A DNA stretch of 64,000 nucleotides from an uncultured Opitutia bacterium. GTDB taxonomy: Bacteria; Verrucomicrobiota; Verrucomicrobiia; Opitutales; Opitutaceae. The stretch lies in NCBI GenBank assembly GCA_903834135.1, contig CAILHZ010000016.1:248001-312000 (forward strand). The letters run 5' to 3'. Within the stretch, counting starts at the first letter, position 1; each line of letters begins with the position of its first letter. Positions 36,900 to 45,600 of the stretch are shown here, in pieces. The translations under genes were made by a program, and so were the position numbers. Under the pieces are notes generated by a model. It was not told where the DNA came from and searched no databases. It saw only the letters and a program-made list of their open reading frames with translations.

Positions 36900-36982
36900 A
36901 ACAAATTCGGGTTATTTATCTTTTTATAAATTTGCAGATCTTGTCTTGCTAGTAAGACGTATTTTAGGGGAATTTGTTTCTT

Positions 36983-37678
36983 ATGCCAGCACTGCTTCTA
37001 TGGGACATTGACGGAACCATTCTTTCTTCGAGTGGCTCAGGACTTAAAGCAATCCGCCTAGGATTACTTAACCACTTTAATATCAATGATTTAATAGATG
37101 ATATAGACTTTTCTGGGCGCACAGATCGCTGGATTATGCGTCAGATCTTCGCCAAACATAATATACCCGCCACAGAGGAAAACTTTAGTGGTTTCATCGA
37201 AGCGTACCTCAAAGCACTACCTGAGCAGATTGCTGTCTCGAAAATTACTGTTTTCCCAGGTGTGAAAAAATTACTCCATGAGGGCACTCAAAAAGAAGGT
37301 ATTCACCAAGGATTGCTTACCGGAAATTTGCACCGCGGAGCCAAAATCAAACTAGGTCAGCAAGATCTATGGAAATATTTCCCAATGGGTGCGTTTTGCG
37401 ATGATAGCGAATTTCGCAATGATCTCGTGCCTTACGGGATGATGCGCGCAATGGAACACTTCAAAATAGCATTTAAACCAAGCGAGGTCTGGATCATAGG
37501 CGATACACCCCATGACATTGCCTGCGCTAAAGTAATTGGAGCACATGTCATAGCGGTTGCAACTGGTCACCATGATGTAGAAGAACTCTCGGGCCACAAC
37601 CCTACTGCTACGCTCCCTGATCTTTCTAATACAGATGCTTTTTGGGATTTGATCACGAAGCACACTGGGAACCCTTGA
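36983..37678 (+). CDS. HAD-superfamily phosphatase (phosphoglycolate phosphatase-like)
   Basis: This 231-residue protein has motif I LLWDIDGTIL, a helical cap (FSGRTDRWIMRQIFAKHNI), motif II GLLTGN, motif III region and motif IV IIGDTPHDIACAKVIGA. It dephosphorylates small phosphometabolites; the exact substrate cannot be assigned. ATG at 36983 is preferred over the in-frame TTG three codons upstream. It precedes rpiB by 37 bp. Confidence 0.88.
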   Translation: MPALLLWDIDGTILSSSGSGLKAIRLGLLNHFNINDLIDDIDFSGRTDRWIMRQIFAKHNIPATEENFSGFIEAYLKALPEQIAVSKITVFPGVKKLLHEGTQKEGIHQGLLTGNLHRGAKIKLGQQDLWKYFPMGAFCDDSEFRNDLVPYGMMRAMEHFKIAFKPSEVWIIGDTPHDIACAKVIGAHVIAVATGHHDVEELSGHNPTATLPDLSNTDAFWDLITKHTGNP

Positions 37679-37715
37679 CCTCTGGACCTAGAAGTTGAAA
37701 TCTAATCATTCCTCC

Positions 37716-38153
37716 ATGACAAAATTTAAAATCGCAATCGGCTCAGACCACGCCGGATTTAAATATAAAGAATCCATTAAAGCTTGGCTCTTAAATGAAG
37801 GCCATACAGTAAGAGATTTCGGAACTAACTCCGATAAATCATGCGACTATCCTGATTTTATACGGCCGGTTGCTGAGTCTGTAGCTCGGGGTGAATTTGA
37901 GCGTGGGATTGTTTTAGGCGGCTCAGGCAACGGTGAAGCGATTGTAGCAAACCGAATCAAAGGCGTTCGCTGTGGCTTATGCTGGAGTGAACAAACAGCA
38001 ATTTGGAATCGTTCCCATAACGACGGTAATTGTCTTTCCTTAGGAGAGCGCACCGTATCTGAAGAACTCGCGCTAAAAATTGTGGCAACTTGGCTATCCA
38101 CAGCTTTTGAAGGCGGTCGCCATTTAGAACGCATTCGTAAAATAGACGCTTAA
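37716..38153 (+). CDS. rpiB: Ribose-5-phosphate isomerase B
   Basis: RpiB interconverts ribose 5-phosphate and ribulose 5-phosphate. The 145-residue protein starts MTKFKIAIGSDHAGFKYKE. The active-site loop reads LGGSGNGEAIVANRIKGVRCGLCW: the E. coli-type catalytic Cys is replaced and a Glu follows GSGNG, as in the mycobacterial enzyme class that uses Glu as base. His and Asp of SHNDGNCLSLGER are present. ATG at 37716 gives the family N-terminus; the upstream TTG is not needed. Confidence 0.93.
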   Translation: MTKFKIAIGSDHAGFKYKESIKAWLLNEGHTVRDFGTNSDKSCDYPDFIRPVAESVARGEFERGIVLGGSGNGEAIVANRIKGVRCGLCWSEQTAIWNRSHNDGNCLSLGERTVSEELALKIVATWLSTAFEGGRHLERIRKIDA

Positions 38154-38164
38154 TAAATACTTTC

Positions 38165-39145
38165 ATGATCTACCGAAATCTTGGCCCCACAGGACTTAAA
38201 GTTAGCGCCCTCTCCTATGGAGCTTGGGTTACTTTCGGAAACCAGATTGGAGATCCTGTAGCTGAAAAACTACTCCACACTGCCTATGATGCAGGTGTAA
38301 ATTTTTTCGATAACGCAGAAGGTTACGCTAAGGGACAAGCGGAGATTGTTATGGGAGATATCCTCAAGCGCTCGGGCTGGAAACGAAGCAGCTATATTAT
38401 TTCAAGCAAAGTATTTTTTGGCTCTGAAGCAGGACTACCCAATCAAATCGGTCTTTCTCGTAAGCATGTTGTAGAAGCATGTAACGCTGCATTAAAGCGG
38501 TTCCAGACAGATCATATCGATTTATACTTCTGCCATCGCCCAGATCCTGAAACACCTATTGGCGAAACTGCACGTGCCATGCACGACCTAATAATTCAAG
38601 GCAAAGTTTTATACTGGGGCACGAGCGAATGGAGTGGAGAACAATTACGTATAGCGATTGATTTCTGTACCAAACACAATCTGCACTGCCCAGTTGTAGA
38701 ACAACCCCAGTATAACATTTTCCACCGGGAACGTTTTGAAAAAGACCTGGCTCCTATTTTTAAATCTCCAGGCCTTGGAACTACTATTTGGTCGCCCTTA
38801 GCGAGCGGTTTACTCACAGGAAAATATAATAACGGGATTCCAAAAGACTCTCGCTTAAATGTTGCAGGGCTTGAATGGCTAAAAGATCGCCTCACAGGTG
38901 AAGGCTCTGCTCCACGTTTAGCTGCCGTTGCTCAGCTAGCTGCTGTGGCAAAAGAATTAGATGTATCACTGCCTAAACTCGGTATCGCTTGGTGCCTTAA
39001 AAATACAAACGTAAGTACTGTTATACTCGGAGCTTCGAAGGTAGAACAATTAAGTGAAAATCTAAAAGCCTTAGAAATCGTAGATCGATTGACCCCACAA
39101 GTCATGGCTAAGATAGAAACAATCACCAAAGCTGTGATTGACTAG
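38165..39145 (+). CDS. Aldo/keto reductase (voltage-gated K+ channel beta-subunit-like)
   Basis: This 326-residue NADPH-dependent TIM-barrel protein has NFFDNAEGYAKGQAE (catalytic Asp-Tyr context), SSKVFFG (Lys), DLYFCHRPDPETP (His) and the cofactor loop SPLASGLLTGKYNNGIPKDSR (in parts), typical of the Kv-beta/YghZ branch. Substrate unknown, possibly aldehydes. Eleven bases after rpiB. Confidence 0.9.
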   Translation: MIYRNLGPTGLKVSALSYGAWVTFGNQIGDPVAEKLLHTAYDAGVNFFDNAEGYAKGQAEIVMGDILKRSGWKRSSYIISSKVFFGSEAGLPNQIGLSRKHVVEACNAALKRFQTDHIDLYFCHRPDPETPIGETARAMHDLIIQGKVLYWGTSEWSGEQLRIAIDFCTKHNLHCPVVEQPQYNIFHRERFEKDLAPIFKSPGLGTTIWSPLASGLLTGKYNNGIPKDSRLNVAGLEWLKDRLTGEGSAPRLAAVAQLAAVAKELDVSLPKLGIAWCLKNTNVSTVILGASKVEQLSENLKALEIVDRLTPQVMAKIETITKAVID

Positions 39146-39180
39146 GCAAGTTAGTTTAGACCTACCTAATAGTTTCTTAC

Positions 39181-39216
39181 AAAGAGCCTAATTTGTTCCT
39201 ATTTAGGCTCTTTTTT
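39181..39216 (+). terminator. Rho-independent terminator after aldo/keto reductase gene
   Basis: AAAGAGCCTAA (39181-39191) pairs with TTAGGCTCTTT (39203-39213), and a T-run continues to 39216. A strong, canonical terminator 36 bp after the stop. Confidence 0.85.
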
Positions 39217-39272
39217 ATGTTCATCTATCGCTTGCCCCCGAGCCAAAGGAACCTCATTCTTAGGTATTGCAC

Positions 39273-41324
39273 ATGTCGTTTCCTCAAACGCCCGACATCC
39301 TTGAGAAGCGCTCCTTAAGCGCGTCCCTTCTTGAACATGAATCCAGTACTGCACTTGAGCAGATCTATGCATGGATGTTTTGCTCAAGAACGCTCGATAA
39401 TCGTATTTTAGAGCTCTTTCGCCAAGGACTGATCAAGGGGACGGTGACTGGAGGACAAGGCAACGAAAGTTTGATTGTCCCTCTTGCACTCCTTGCAGAT
39501 AAATCCAAAGACGTCATTTCTTTTACGCACCGCGGGCTTGGTGGACACCTAGTATGGAGTGGTCACATATGTGATCATCTCAACCAGTATTTTGCTAACG
39601 CAGAGAGTCCAACTAAAGGACGAGAAGGTAACATACATCATGGAGATCCAAGTAATAGATCAATCCCCATGATTAGTCATTTAGGAGCAATGACTGGTAC
39701 AGTTCTTGGCCTAACAGATTCTCAGCGCAGGCATGGGCATGACGCAGTCGGATTTACTTTCTTTGGCGATGGTAGCTCAAGTACAGGAGATATTCACGAG
39801 TCTCTTAATTTAGCTTCCTTATTATCCCTACCTATTATTTTTATCGTTGAAAATAATAAGTATGCTTATTCGACACCCATTAGTGAACAGTTTGTTAAAG
39901 GCACTGAACTATGGAAGAGAGCAGCAGGCTACGGCATGGAAGGCTTCAGCCTTGATGCAACGAATCCCCATGCAAGCGCAAAAGTACTCGCACAGGCCAT
40001 CGGTAAAGTTAGATCAACGTCAAAGCCTATACTCATTGAAGCACATACGCTACGCTTACGTGGTCATGCTGCCTATGATACCTGCGACTACCTACTACCA
40101 GGTGAAGCCGAAGGTTTCACAAAACAAGATGGTCTCCCAAAACTTAGAGTAGAACTAGTCGGATTAATTGGAGAAACAAAAGTTCACGCTCTAGAGAATC
40201 AATTAAGTACATTCATAGAAGACTGCATTAAAGTTTCACTTTCTACTAAGCGGCCTTCTGCTGATGGAATGGAAAATGATTTATTCGCTGCAAGCGGTGA
40301 TCCATTCCCTTGGAAAGCAGTTCTAGATAATGACTCGCCAACTTTAAAGTCAGAGAATCTTAATAGCGCACAAGCAATTAATAAGGCGCTTAAGAAAATT
40401 CTTACAGAACGTCCCGAATCCCTACTGCTTGGTCAAGACATCGGCACGTATGGGGGTGCGTTCAAAGTAACTGAAGGACTGCTTAATAAATTTGGCCGTC
40501 CTCGCGTTTTCAATACACCGTTAGCAGAAAGTTCATGCACAGGCTACGCAATTGGTTTAGCTTTGGGAGGACACCGGGCAATTGAAGAATTTCAATTCGC
40601 TGATTTCGTTACTGAAGCAATCACTCAAATTACACTCAATGCAGCGACGATGTACTTTAGATCAGGCGCTAAATGCCCGATCGTATTTCGTTTACCCGCT
40701 GGTGGGGGTCTTACATTTGGGTCCTTCCATTCTCAGGAGCTTGAATCTTTCTTACTAGCGATGCCTGGACTGAAAGCACTGTATCCTTCAACGCCCCAAG
40801 ATGTTTTTAATGCAATGCTTGCAGCATATGAAGACAATAACCCAGTACTTATTTTCGAACACAAGGGGCTATACAGAAAAGGTAAAGGAGAAGTCAGCTG
40901 GGATCCAAATTACCGCTCTGTATGGACACCGCGTTTAGTACGCAGTGGAAATGACGCGACATTTATTACTTATGGCGAAATGGTGAATATCGCCAGCGAA
41001 GCCTGTACCTATTTCGAAGCTGAATACGAAAAGCACTTTGATCTTTTTGATTTACGCTGCCTATCGCCATTAAAGCTAGATGCCATTGAAGCATCCCTTA
41101 AGAAAACGGGGCGTTTAATTATTTTACACGAAGGTCGTATAACACACGGCTTTGGTGCTGAACTCACTGCGCGGTTAGTAGAACGTAATTTTACATCACT
41201 AAAAGCAGTACCTTTAAGAATTGGATCATTAGATCTTCCCGTTCCTTTTGCACCTGAACTAGAGGCTGCTTTTAGACCTAGCACTGAAAAAATTATTGAA
41301 AGGATTACCCCATGGCTAAGCTAA
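39273..41324 (+). CDS. Fused 2-oxoacid dehydrogenase E1 (alpha and beta in one chain)
   Basis: This 683-residue protein joins the two chains that are separate in most pyruvate or branched-chain complexes. The alpha part (about 1-340) has HRGLGGHLVWSG, the ThDP motif FGDGSSSTGDIHESLNLASLLSLPIIFIVENNKYAYST (in parts) and LRLRGHAAYDTCDY. The beta part (about 350-683) has LLLGQDIGTYGGAFKVTEGL, RVFNTPLAESSCTGYAIG and FRLPAGGGLTFGSFHSQE. Similar fusions are known in Chlamydiae, Bacteroidetes and Verrucomicrobia. No E2 or E3 gene is next to it; the lone lipoyl/E3-binding mini-protein at 16178-16645 is the best candidate partner here. Its end overlaps kdsC by 13 bp. Confidence 0.9.
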   Translation: MSFPQTPDILEKRSLSASLLEHESSTALEQIYAWMFCSRTLDNRILELFRQGLIKGTVTGGQGNESLIVPLALLADKSKDVISFTHRGLGGHLVWSGHICDHLNQYFANAESPTKGREGNIHHGDPSNRSIPMISHLGAMTGTVLGLTDSQRRHGHDAVGFTFFGDGSSSTGDIHESLNLASLLSLPIIFIVENNKYAYSTPISEQFVKGTELWKRAAGYGMEGFSLDATNPHASAKVLAQAIGKVRSTSKPILIEAHTLRLRGHAAYDTCDYLLPGEAEGFTKQDGLPKLRVELVGLIGETKVHALENQLSTFIEDCIKVSLSTKRPSADGMENDLFAASGDPFPWKAVLDNDSPTLKSENLNSAQAINKALKKILTERPESLLLGQDIGTYGGAFKVTEGLLNKFGRPRVFNTPLAESSCTGYAIGLALGGHRAIEEFQFADFVTEAITQITLNAATMYFRSGAKCPIVFRLPAGGGLTFGSFHSQELESFLLAMPGLKALYPSTPQDVFNAMLAAYEDNNPVLIFEHKGLYRKGKGEVSWDPNYRSVWTPRLVRSGNDATFITYGEMVNIASEACTYFEAEYEKHFDLFDLRCLSPLKLDAIEASLKKTGRLIILHEGRITHGFGAELTARLVERNFTSLKAVPLRIGSLDLPVPFAPELEAAFRPSTEKIIERITPWLS

Positions 41325-41830
41325 CACCTCAGCACATTCCCATTTCTTTTTGGAGTACAGTTAAGCTCTTTGCGATGGATGTAGACGGTATACTAACAGA
41401 CGGAACCATTCAGATTTCATCCGATGGCACAGAGACAAAATCATTTTCAATCTTAGATGGCATGGGACTTCGTCAAGTGATTATGTCTGGGATTGAAGTC
41501 GCATGGATTAGTGGCCGCGCATCTGGTGCTACGACCCTGCGTGCAAAAGAACTAGGTATTCCACACGTCATTCAAGGTCGCGTAGATAAAATTACGGCTC
41601 TTGAAGAACTTGCTAGCAAATTAAACATAGATGCAAAAGCCTGCGTCTATATGGGAGATGACGATATTGATGCTCCGGCTCTTAAGTGGGCAGGCCTTGG
41701 TATATCTGTTCCCACAGCAATGCCCTCTGCAAAAGAGGCTTCAAGTTGTATCACTGAGAAGGCAGCCGGTTACGGTGCTGTACGTGAAGTATGTGAACGG
41801 CTTACCGAAGCCAATAAGCCGAAGTTGTAA
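41312..41830 (+). CDS. kdsC: KDO 8-phosphate phosphatase
   Basis: This 172-residue HAD phosphatase lacks a cap (type C0) and makes free KDO for lipid A core synthesis. Motifs: FAMDVDGILTDG (nucleophile and acid Asp), SILDGMGLRQVIMSGIEVAWISGR (in parts), KITALEELASKL and YMGDDDIDAPALKWAG. It has an AGGA sequence at a good distance from the ATG. It begins the LPS export unit kdsC-lptC-lptA-lptB. Confidence 0.93.
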   Translation: MAKLTPQHIPISFWSTVKLFAMDVDGILTDGTIQISSDGTETKSFSILDGMGLRQVIMSGIEVAWISGRASGATTLRAKELGIPHVIQGRVDKITALEELASKLNIDAKACVYMGDDDIDAPALKWAGLGISVPTAMPSAKEASSCITEKAAGYGAVREVCERLTEANKPKL

Positions 41831-41851
41831 TTTTAGCTCCCGTTCACCCAA

Positions 41852-42310
41852 GTGAAATTCCGTTTATTTATCCTCTGCGTTACAGTACTAGGTCTTGCAG
41901 CAGGAAGTGCGTCGCTACTAAGCCAAGTTAAAAGCGATTCAACCAATACCCTTCCTCCAGGCCTTCAATGGAAACTTCCTTTATTCACTAAAGAGGGGTT
42001 TCGTTCTATGAGTCTTAGAGGAGACAGAGTTATCCCTATTGGAAGCGACCGTATCGATGTCGATAACATCGAAATTATGGTTTTTTCGGGTGATAAAAAA
42101 CAAACTGTAAGCACTATCTTATTAAGCCCTAAAGCCAGCTACTACGCAAAAGCAGCTGAGGTAAAAGGCAGTGGTGAAGTACGAGTAATTCGTGATAATG
42201 GCGAAATTTCTGGCGAAAATTGGCAATATAAGCGTGTTGGAGAAAAGATTTCCATCCGTCGCAATGCTCGAGTAGTTTTTAAAGAACAAGTTACTGATAT
42301 GCTCCGATGA
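41852..42310 (+). CDS. lptC: LptC-like LPS export protein
   Basis: This 152-residue protein has an N-terminal membrane anchor (residues 4-24, LFILCVTVLGLAAGSASLLS) and a beta-rich periplasmic part (SMSLRGDRVIPIGSDRIDVDNIEIMVF in parts) like the beta-jellyroll of LptC. It bridges LptBFG and LptA. The call rests mainly on its position between kdsC and lptA; the sequence itself is divergent. GTG start; ATGA overlap with lptA. Confidence 0.78.
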   Translation: MKFRLFILCVTVLGLAAGSASLLSQVKSDSTNTLPPGLQWKLPLFTKEGFRSMSLRGDRVIPIGSDRIDVDNIEIMVFSGDKKQTVSTILLSPKASYYAKAAEVKGSGEVRVIRDNGEISGENWQYKRVGEKISIRRNARVVFKEQVTDMLR

Positions 42311-42906
42311 AAACCTTTCTAAGTCTAACTCCTCTAGTGTTCGGATTGTGTGTAATATCATACGCTGCTGCACCTCAAGCTCAGCCTACCGTCATTACAA
42401 GTGATCAACTTGAAGCTCGCAGTACAGACACAGAAACAGATTCTCATTTTACAGATAATGTTAATGTAAGCGGGACCAATCTCTCAATTAAGTGCGACCA
42501 CTTAGAGGTCGTTACTTCTAAGCTCGCTAATAAAACTGATACACTCGGAAATCCACAGCACTTTAAGTACATGCTTGCAACAGGCCATGTCCGTATTGTT
42601 CAAGGTGACCGCGAGGCAACGTGTGAGCGTGCTGAAGTGATGCCTAATGATGATAAGATTACTTTAACTGGCCATCCTTCTGTTACTGATCATGGCAACG
42701 GCTCTATTTTAACAGGAGAACCTCTGATTCTGTATAAGACACAACGAATCGCTCGCGGTAAGAATGTCAGAATCACAATGCCTCCACTAAAAGATTTGGG
42801 TTACGATAAAAATCAAGCCCCTCCTTCTTTACCGCCTCCACCTGCTCCTATTAAGATTACAATTCCAGTAATCAGTCCGAATGCAGCACAGCCTGAAACA
42901 AAATGA
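42307..42906 (+). CDS. lptA: LptA/OstA-like periplasmic LPS bridge protein
   Basis: This 199-residue protein has a signal peptide (residues 1-22) and an OstA-type beta-jellyroll: VITSDQLEARSTDTETDSHFTDNVNVSGTNLSIKCDHLEV (in parts), ATGHVRIVQGDREATCERAEVMP, ending in a Pro-rich tail (LPPPPAPIK). It carries LPS across the periplasm. ATGA overlaps on both sides indicate translational coupling. Confidence 0.88.
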   Translation: MKTFLSLTPLVFGLCVISYAAAPQAQPTVITSDQLEARSTDTETDSHFTDNVNVSGTNLSIKCDHLEVVTSKLANKTDTLGNPQHFKYMLATGHVRIVQGDREATCERAEVMPNDDKITLTGHPSVTDHGNGSILTGEPLILYKTQRIARGKNVRITMPPLKDLGYDKNQAPPSLPPPPAPIKITIPVISPNAAQPETK

Positions 42907-43637
42907 GCACACAAAACTCATCGATTCAGACTGAAGGTCTAGTTAAGACGTACGGAACAAAGTCAGTTGTTAATGGAGTAAATTTAACGATTAAAGCAGG
43001 TGAAGTTGTTGGTCTACTCGGCCCAAATGGTGCAGGCAAAACAACCACGTTTTATATGATCGTGGGACTAGTACCTGCAACTTCAGGACGAGTTCTCTTT
43101 GATGGTAAAGATATCACTCAATTACGGATGCATGAGCGTGCCCGTACAGGCATTGGATATCTTCCTCAGGAACCTTCCGTATTTAGAAAATTAACTGTTG
43201 CTGAAAATATTCTAGCAATCACTGAAGCCGTGGGCATGTCTAAATCTCTGCGTGGCCCAGAAGTTGAATTACGCCTTAAAGAATTAAATTTAACATCAGT
43301 AGCTGATCAAAAAGCATACACCCTTTCAGGTGGCGAAAGACGCCGCTTAGAAATTGCACGCACTCTGGTGATGCGGCCAAAATTTTTACTGATGGATGAG
43401 CCGTTTGCAGCAATCGATCCAATCTCGGTTTCCGAGGTTCAGAAAATTATCCTGCAACTTAAGAGTCAAGGAATCGGTATTATAGTCACAGACCATAACG
43501 TGAGAGAAACACTACGTATTGTAGACCGTGCTTACCTCATTCATAAGGGAAAGGTGCTCACTGAAGGTTCAGGAGATTTTCTCATTCAAGATGCTCAAGC
43601 AAAGAAATTCTATTTAGGCGAGAATTTCGACCTTTGA
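42903..43637 (+). CDS. lptB: LPS export ABC transporter ATPase
   Basis: This 244-residue ABC ATPase has Walker A GPNGAGKTT (about 40-48), Q-loop YLPQEPSVFRKLTV (the LptB-typical sequence), signature LSGGERRRLEIARTL, Walker B FLLMDEPFAAIDP and H-loop VTDHNVRET. It drives LPS extraction with LptFG, which are not in this window. Confidence 0.95.
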   Translation: MSTQNSSIQTEGLVKTYGTKSVVNGVNLTIKAGEVVGLLGPNGAGKTTTFYMIVGLVPATSGRVLFDGKDITQLRMHERARTGIGYLPQEPSVFRKLTVAENILAITEAVGMSKSLRGPEVELRLKELNLTSVADQKAYTLSGGERRRLEIARTLVMRPKFLLMDEPFAAIDPISVSEVQKIILQLKSQGIGIIVTDHNVRETLRIVDRAYLIHKGKVLTEGSGDFLIQDAQAKKFYLGENFDL

Positions 43638-43673
43638 CACAAGTCCTAATAACTCAGATAATCTAATCCCGTT

Positions 43674-44696
43674 ATGCAAAAAGAGATACACGGCATCACG
43701 GTCGAGCATTTTTTCGCGACCTACACAGAAAAACTTAAACTCGAGGTGATCGCTGGCGCAGAAGGCATGCATAGCATGATCAAAGAAGGTAGCATTAATC
43801 GGCCGGCATTAGCGCTCACTGGATTTTTTAAATATTTTGCCAATAAGCGTATCCAAGTTCTTGGAGCCGCTGAAATGACCTATTTAAAAACACGCAATGC
43901 TAAAGATCAGACTGAGATTTTCACAGAGATGGCAAAGCGCCACGTGCCCTGCATAATTCTTACCCGTAATTATAATCCTACCGACTCAATGCTGCAGGTC
44001 TGTACGGAGATGAACTTGCCCTTACTACGAACACCGCTAATCACAATGAATTTTGTGAATTTAGCGACCCTGTGTATCGATAATGAATTTGCTCCAAGTT
44101 CAATTGAACATGCAACAACTCTGGATATTAAAGGCATTGGCGTAATGCTACGCGGAGATTCTGGTATTGGTAAAAGCGAATGCGCACTCGCCCTGATTGA
44201 ACGCGGCCACTCTCTAGTCGCTGATGATTTAACACTGATTAAACTTGTCGATGAACGTGAATTAATGGCAACAAGCCGCGATTTAAGTCGTGGCTATATG
44301 GAATGCCGAGGCATTGGTATTATAAATATTGCAGACATGTTTGGAGTTAAATCTATCCGCTATGAAAAGCGCATTGATTTAGTCGTCACGCTCAAAGAGT
44401 GGACACCTGAATCAATCGAAGAACGTACCGGCCTAGAAGAGCACTTCTATCCTATTCTTACGATGCAGGTGCCTCACATTGAACTTTTTGTTCGTCCTGG
44501 AAGAGATATGGCACGCTTAGTGGAAGTCGCTGCACTTACCCAGGCCTTAAAGCGAATTGGGCACGATCCAGCTAAAGAATTTAATGCTCGTTTAATCGCT
44601 TCGATGGAAAATCAGAAACAAGAAGTAGTCACACGCATTAAACCAGTAGAGCGCGAAGAAGGTTTCCCTGGCGCTTCAACAGGAAAATCAAAATAG
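43674..44696 (+). CDS. hprK: HPr kinase/phosphorylase
   Basis: This 340-residue bifunctional enzyme phosphorylates and dephosphorylates the Ser of HPr. N-terminal domain residues 1-130; Walker A GDSGIGKSE (161-169); family signature MECRGIGIINIADMFG; HLTLI-like ADDLTLIKL. It sits 36 bp after lptB, as hprK often lies near lptB-rpoN-ptsN in Proteobacteria, but rpoN, hpf and ptsN are missing here. No HPr gene is in the window. Confidence 0.95.
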   Translation: MQKEIHGITVEHFFATYTEKLKLEVIAGAEGMHSMIKEGSINRPALALTGFFKYFANKRIQVLGAAEMTYLKTRNAKDQTEIFTEMAKRHVPCIILTRNYNPTDSMLQVCTEMNLPLLRTPLITMNFVNLATLCIDNEFAPSSIEHATTLDIKGIGVMLRGDSGIGKSECALALIERGHSLVADDLTLIKLVDERELMATSRDLSRGYMECRGIGIINIADMFGVKSIRYEKRIDLVVTLKEWTPESIEERTGLEEHFYPILTMQVPHIELFVRPGRDMARLVEVAALTQALKRIGHDPAKEFNARLIASMENQKQEVVTRIKPVEREEGFPGASTGKSK

Positions 44697-44702
44697 TATT
44701 TC

Positions 44703-45464
44703 ATGAGTAATCCAACACCTAGAGTAGACGGCCGCCGTCACGACCAACTACGCCCTATTGAATTTATAGCAGGCATTGCCCCTTATGCGACCGGCTCTGT
44801 TCTTGTTAAATATGGCTCAACTCAGGTTATCTGTGCTGCTACAATTGAACCAAATGTACCCTCATGGATGAAACAACAGGGTGTCAAAGGAGGCTGGCTA
44901 ACAGCCGAATATTCCATGCTTCCTTATTCGACCTTGGATCGTAAGCCTAGGGATATCTCAAAAGGTCGTTTGGATGGTAGAACGGTTGAAATTCAACGCC
45001 TCATCGGTCGCTCACTAAGAGCAATTTTAGACTTAGGCAAATTAGGTACAAATACCCTTTGGATTGATTGTGATGTACTCCAAGCCGACGGTGGAACTCG
45101 CACCGCTTCAATCACAGGTGCATACCTTGCAGCCCGCCTAGCTATACAGAAGTTGTTGGATGCCAAGCGTATACCAGAGAATCCTCTCAGTGATTCCGTA
45201 GCTGCAGTCAGTGTTGGCGTATGTGGCGGATCTGAACTCTTAGACCTAGCATATGTCGAGGATAAGGATGCTGAAGTCGATTTTAACGTAGTTATGACTG
45301 GCCGGGGTCAATTTGTTGAAGTCCAGGGAAGCGGTGAAGAATCGACATTCTCCCAAGACCAACTCCAAGCGTTAATCGCCTTATCTCAAGTGGGTCTTAA
45401 GGAATTAGCAGCAATGCAAAGCGCATTTCTGGTAAAAGAACTGTTAAAAAGCAGCTCCAGCTAA
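44703..45464 (+). CDS. rph: Ribonuclease PH
   Basis: RNase PH trims tRNA 3' ends phosphorolytically. The 253-residue protein begins RVDGRRHDQLRPIEFIAG and has VKGGWLTAEYSMLPYST, GRTVEIQRLIGRSLRAI, CDVLQADGGTRTASITGAY and AEVDFNVVMTGRGQFVEVQGSGEE (in parts), with the phosphate-binding Arg residues in RDISKGRLDGRT. Six bases after hprK. Confidence 0.96.
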   Translation: MSNPTPRVDGRRHDQLRPIEFIAGIAPYATGSVLVKYGSTQVICAATIEPNVPSWMKQQGVKGGWLTAEYSMLPYSTLDRKPRDISKGRLDGRTVEIQRLIGRSLRAILDLGKLGTNTLWIDCDVLQADGGTRTASITGAYLAARLAIQKLLDAKRIPENPLSDSVAAVSVGVCGGSELLDLAYVEDKDAEVDFNVVMTGRGQFVEVQGSGEESTFSQDQLQALIALSQVGLKELAAMQSAFLVKELLKSSSS

Positions 45465-45498
45465 AACTTTAGCGGTTATAAGGTAGGCACATGAGCTT

Positions 45499-45547
45499 GT
45501 TAACCCAGCTTACAACCCAAGCTTGGTTAACAGATCATATCTTTTTT
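45499..45547 (+). terminator. Terminator-like hairpin after rph
   Basis: GTTAACC-C-AGCTT (45499-45511) pairs with AAGCT-T-GGTTAAC (45519-45531), a 12-bp stem with one internal mismatch. A T6 run (45542-45547) follows after 10 bases. The distance to the T-run makes it a less certain terminator. Confidence 0.5.
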
Positions 45548-45554
45548 GCGTGCT

Positions 45555-45577
45555 CTTGGCATTAGGCTTATGCCAAG
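45555..45577 (+). promoter_or_regulatory. Perfect hairpin in sucC 5' leader
   Basis: CTTGGCAT (45555-45562) pairs exactly with ATGCCAAG (45570-45577) around a 7-nt loop, 23 nt before the sucC ATG. It may be an operator or a leader RNA structure. CTTGGCAnnnnnnTGCCAAG-like symmetry in DNA also fits a dimeric regulator site. Confidence 0.4.
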
Positions 45578-45600
45578 ATTAAGGTTCGTTTTCGTACGCT

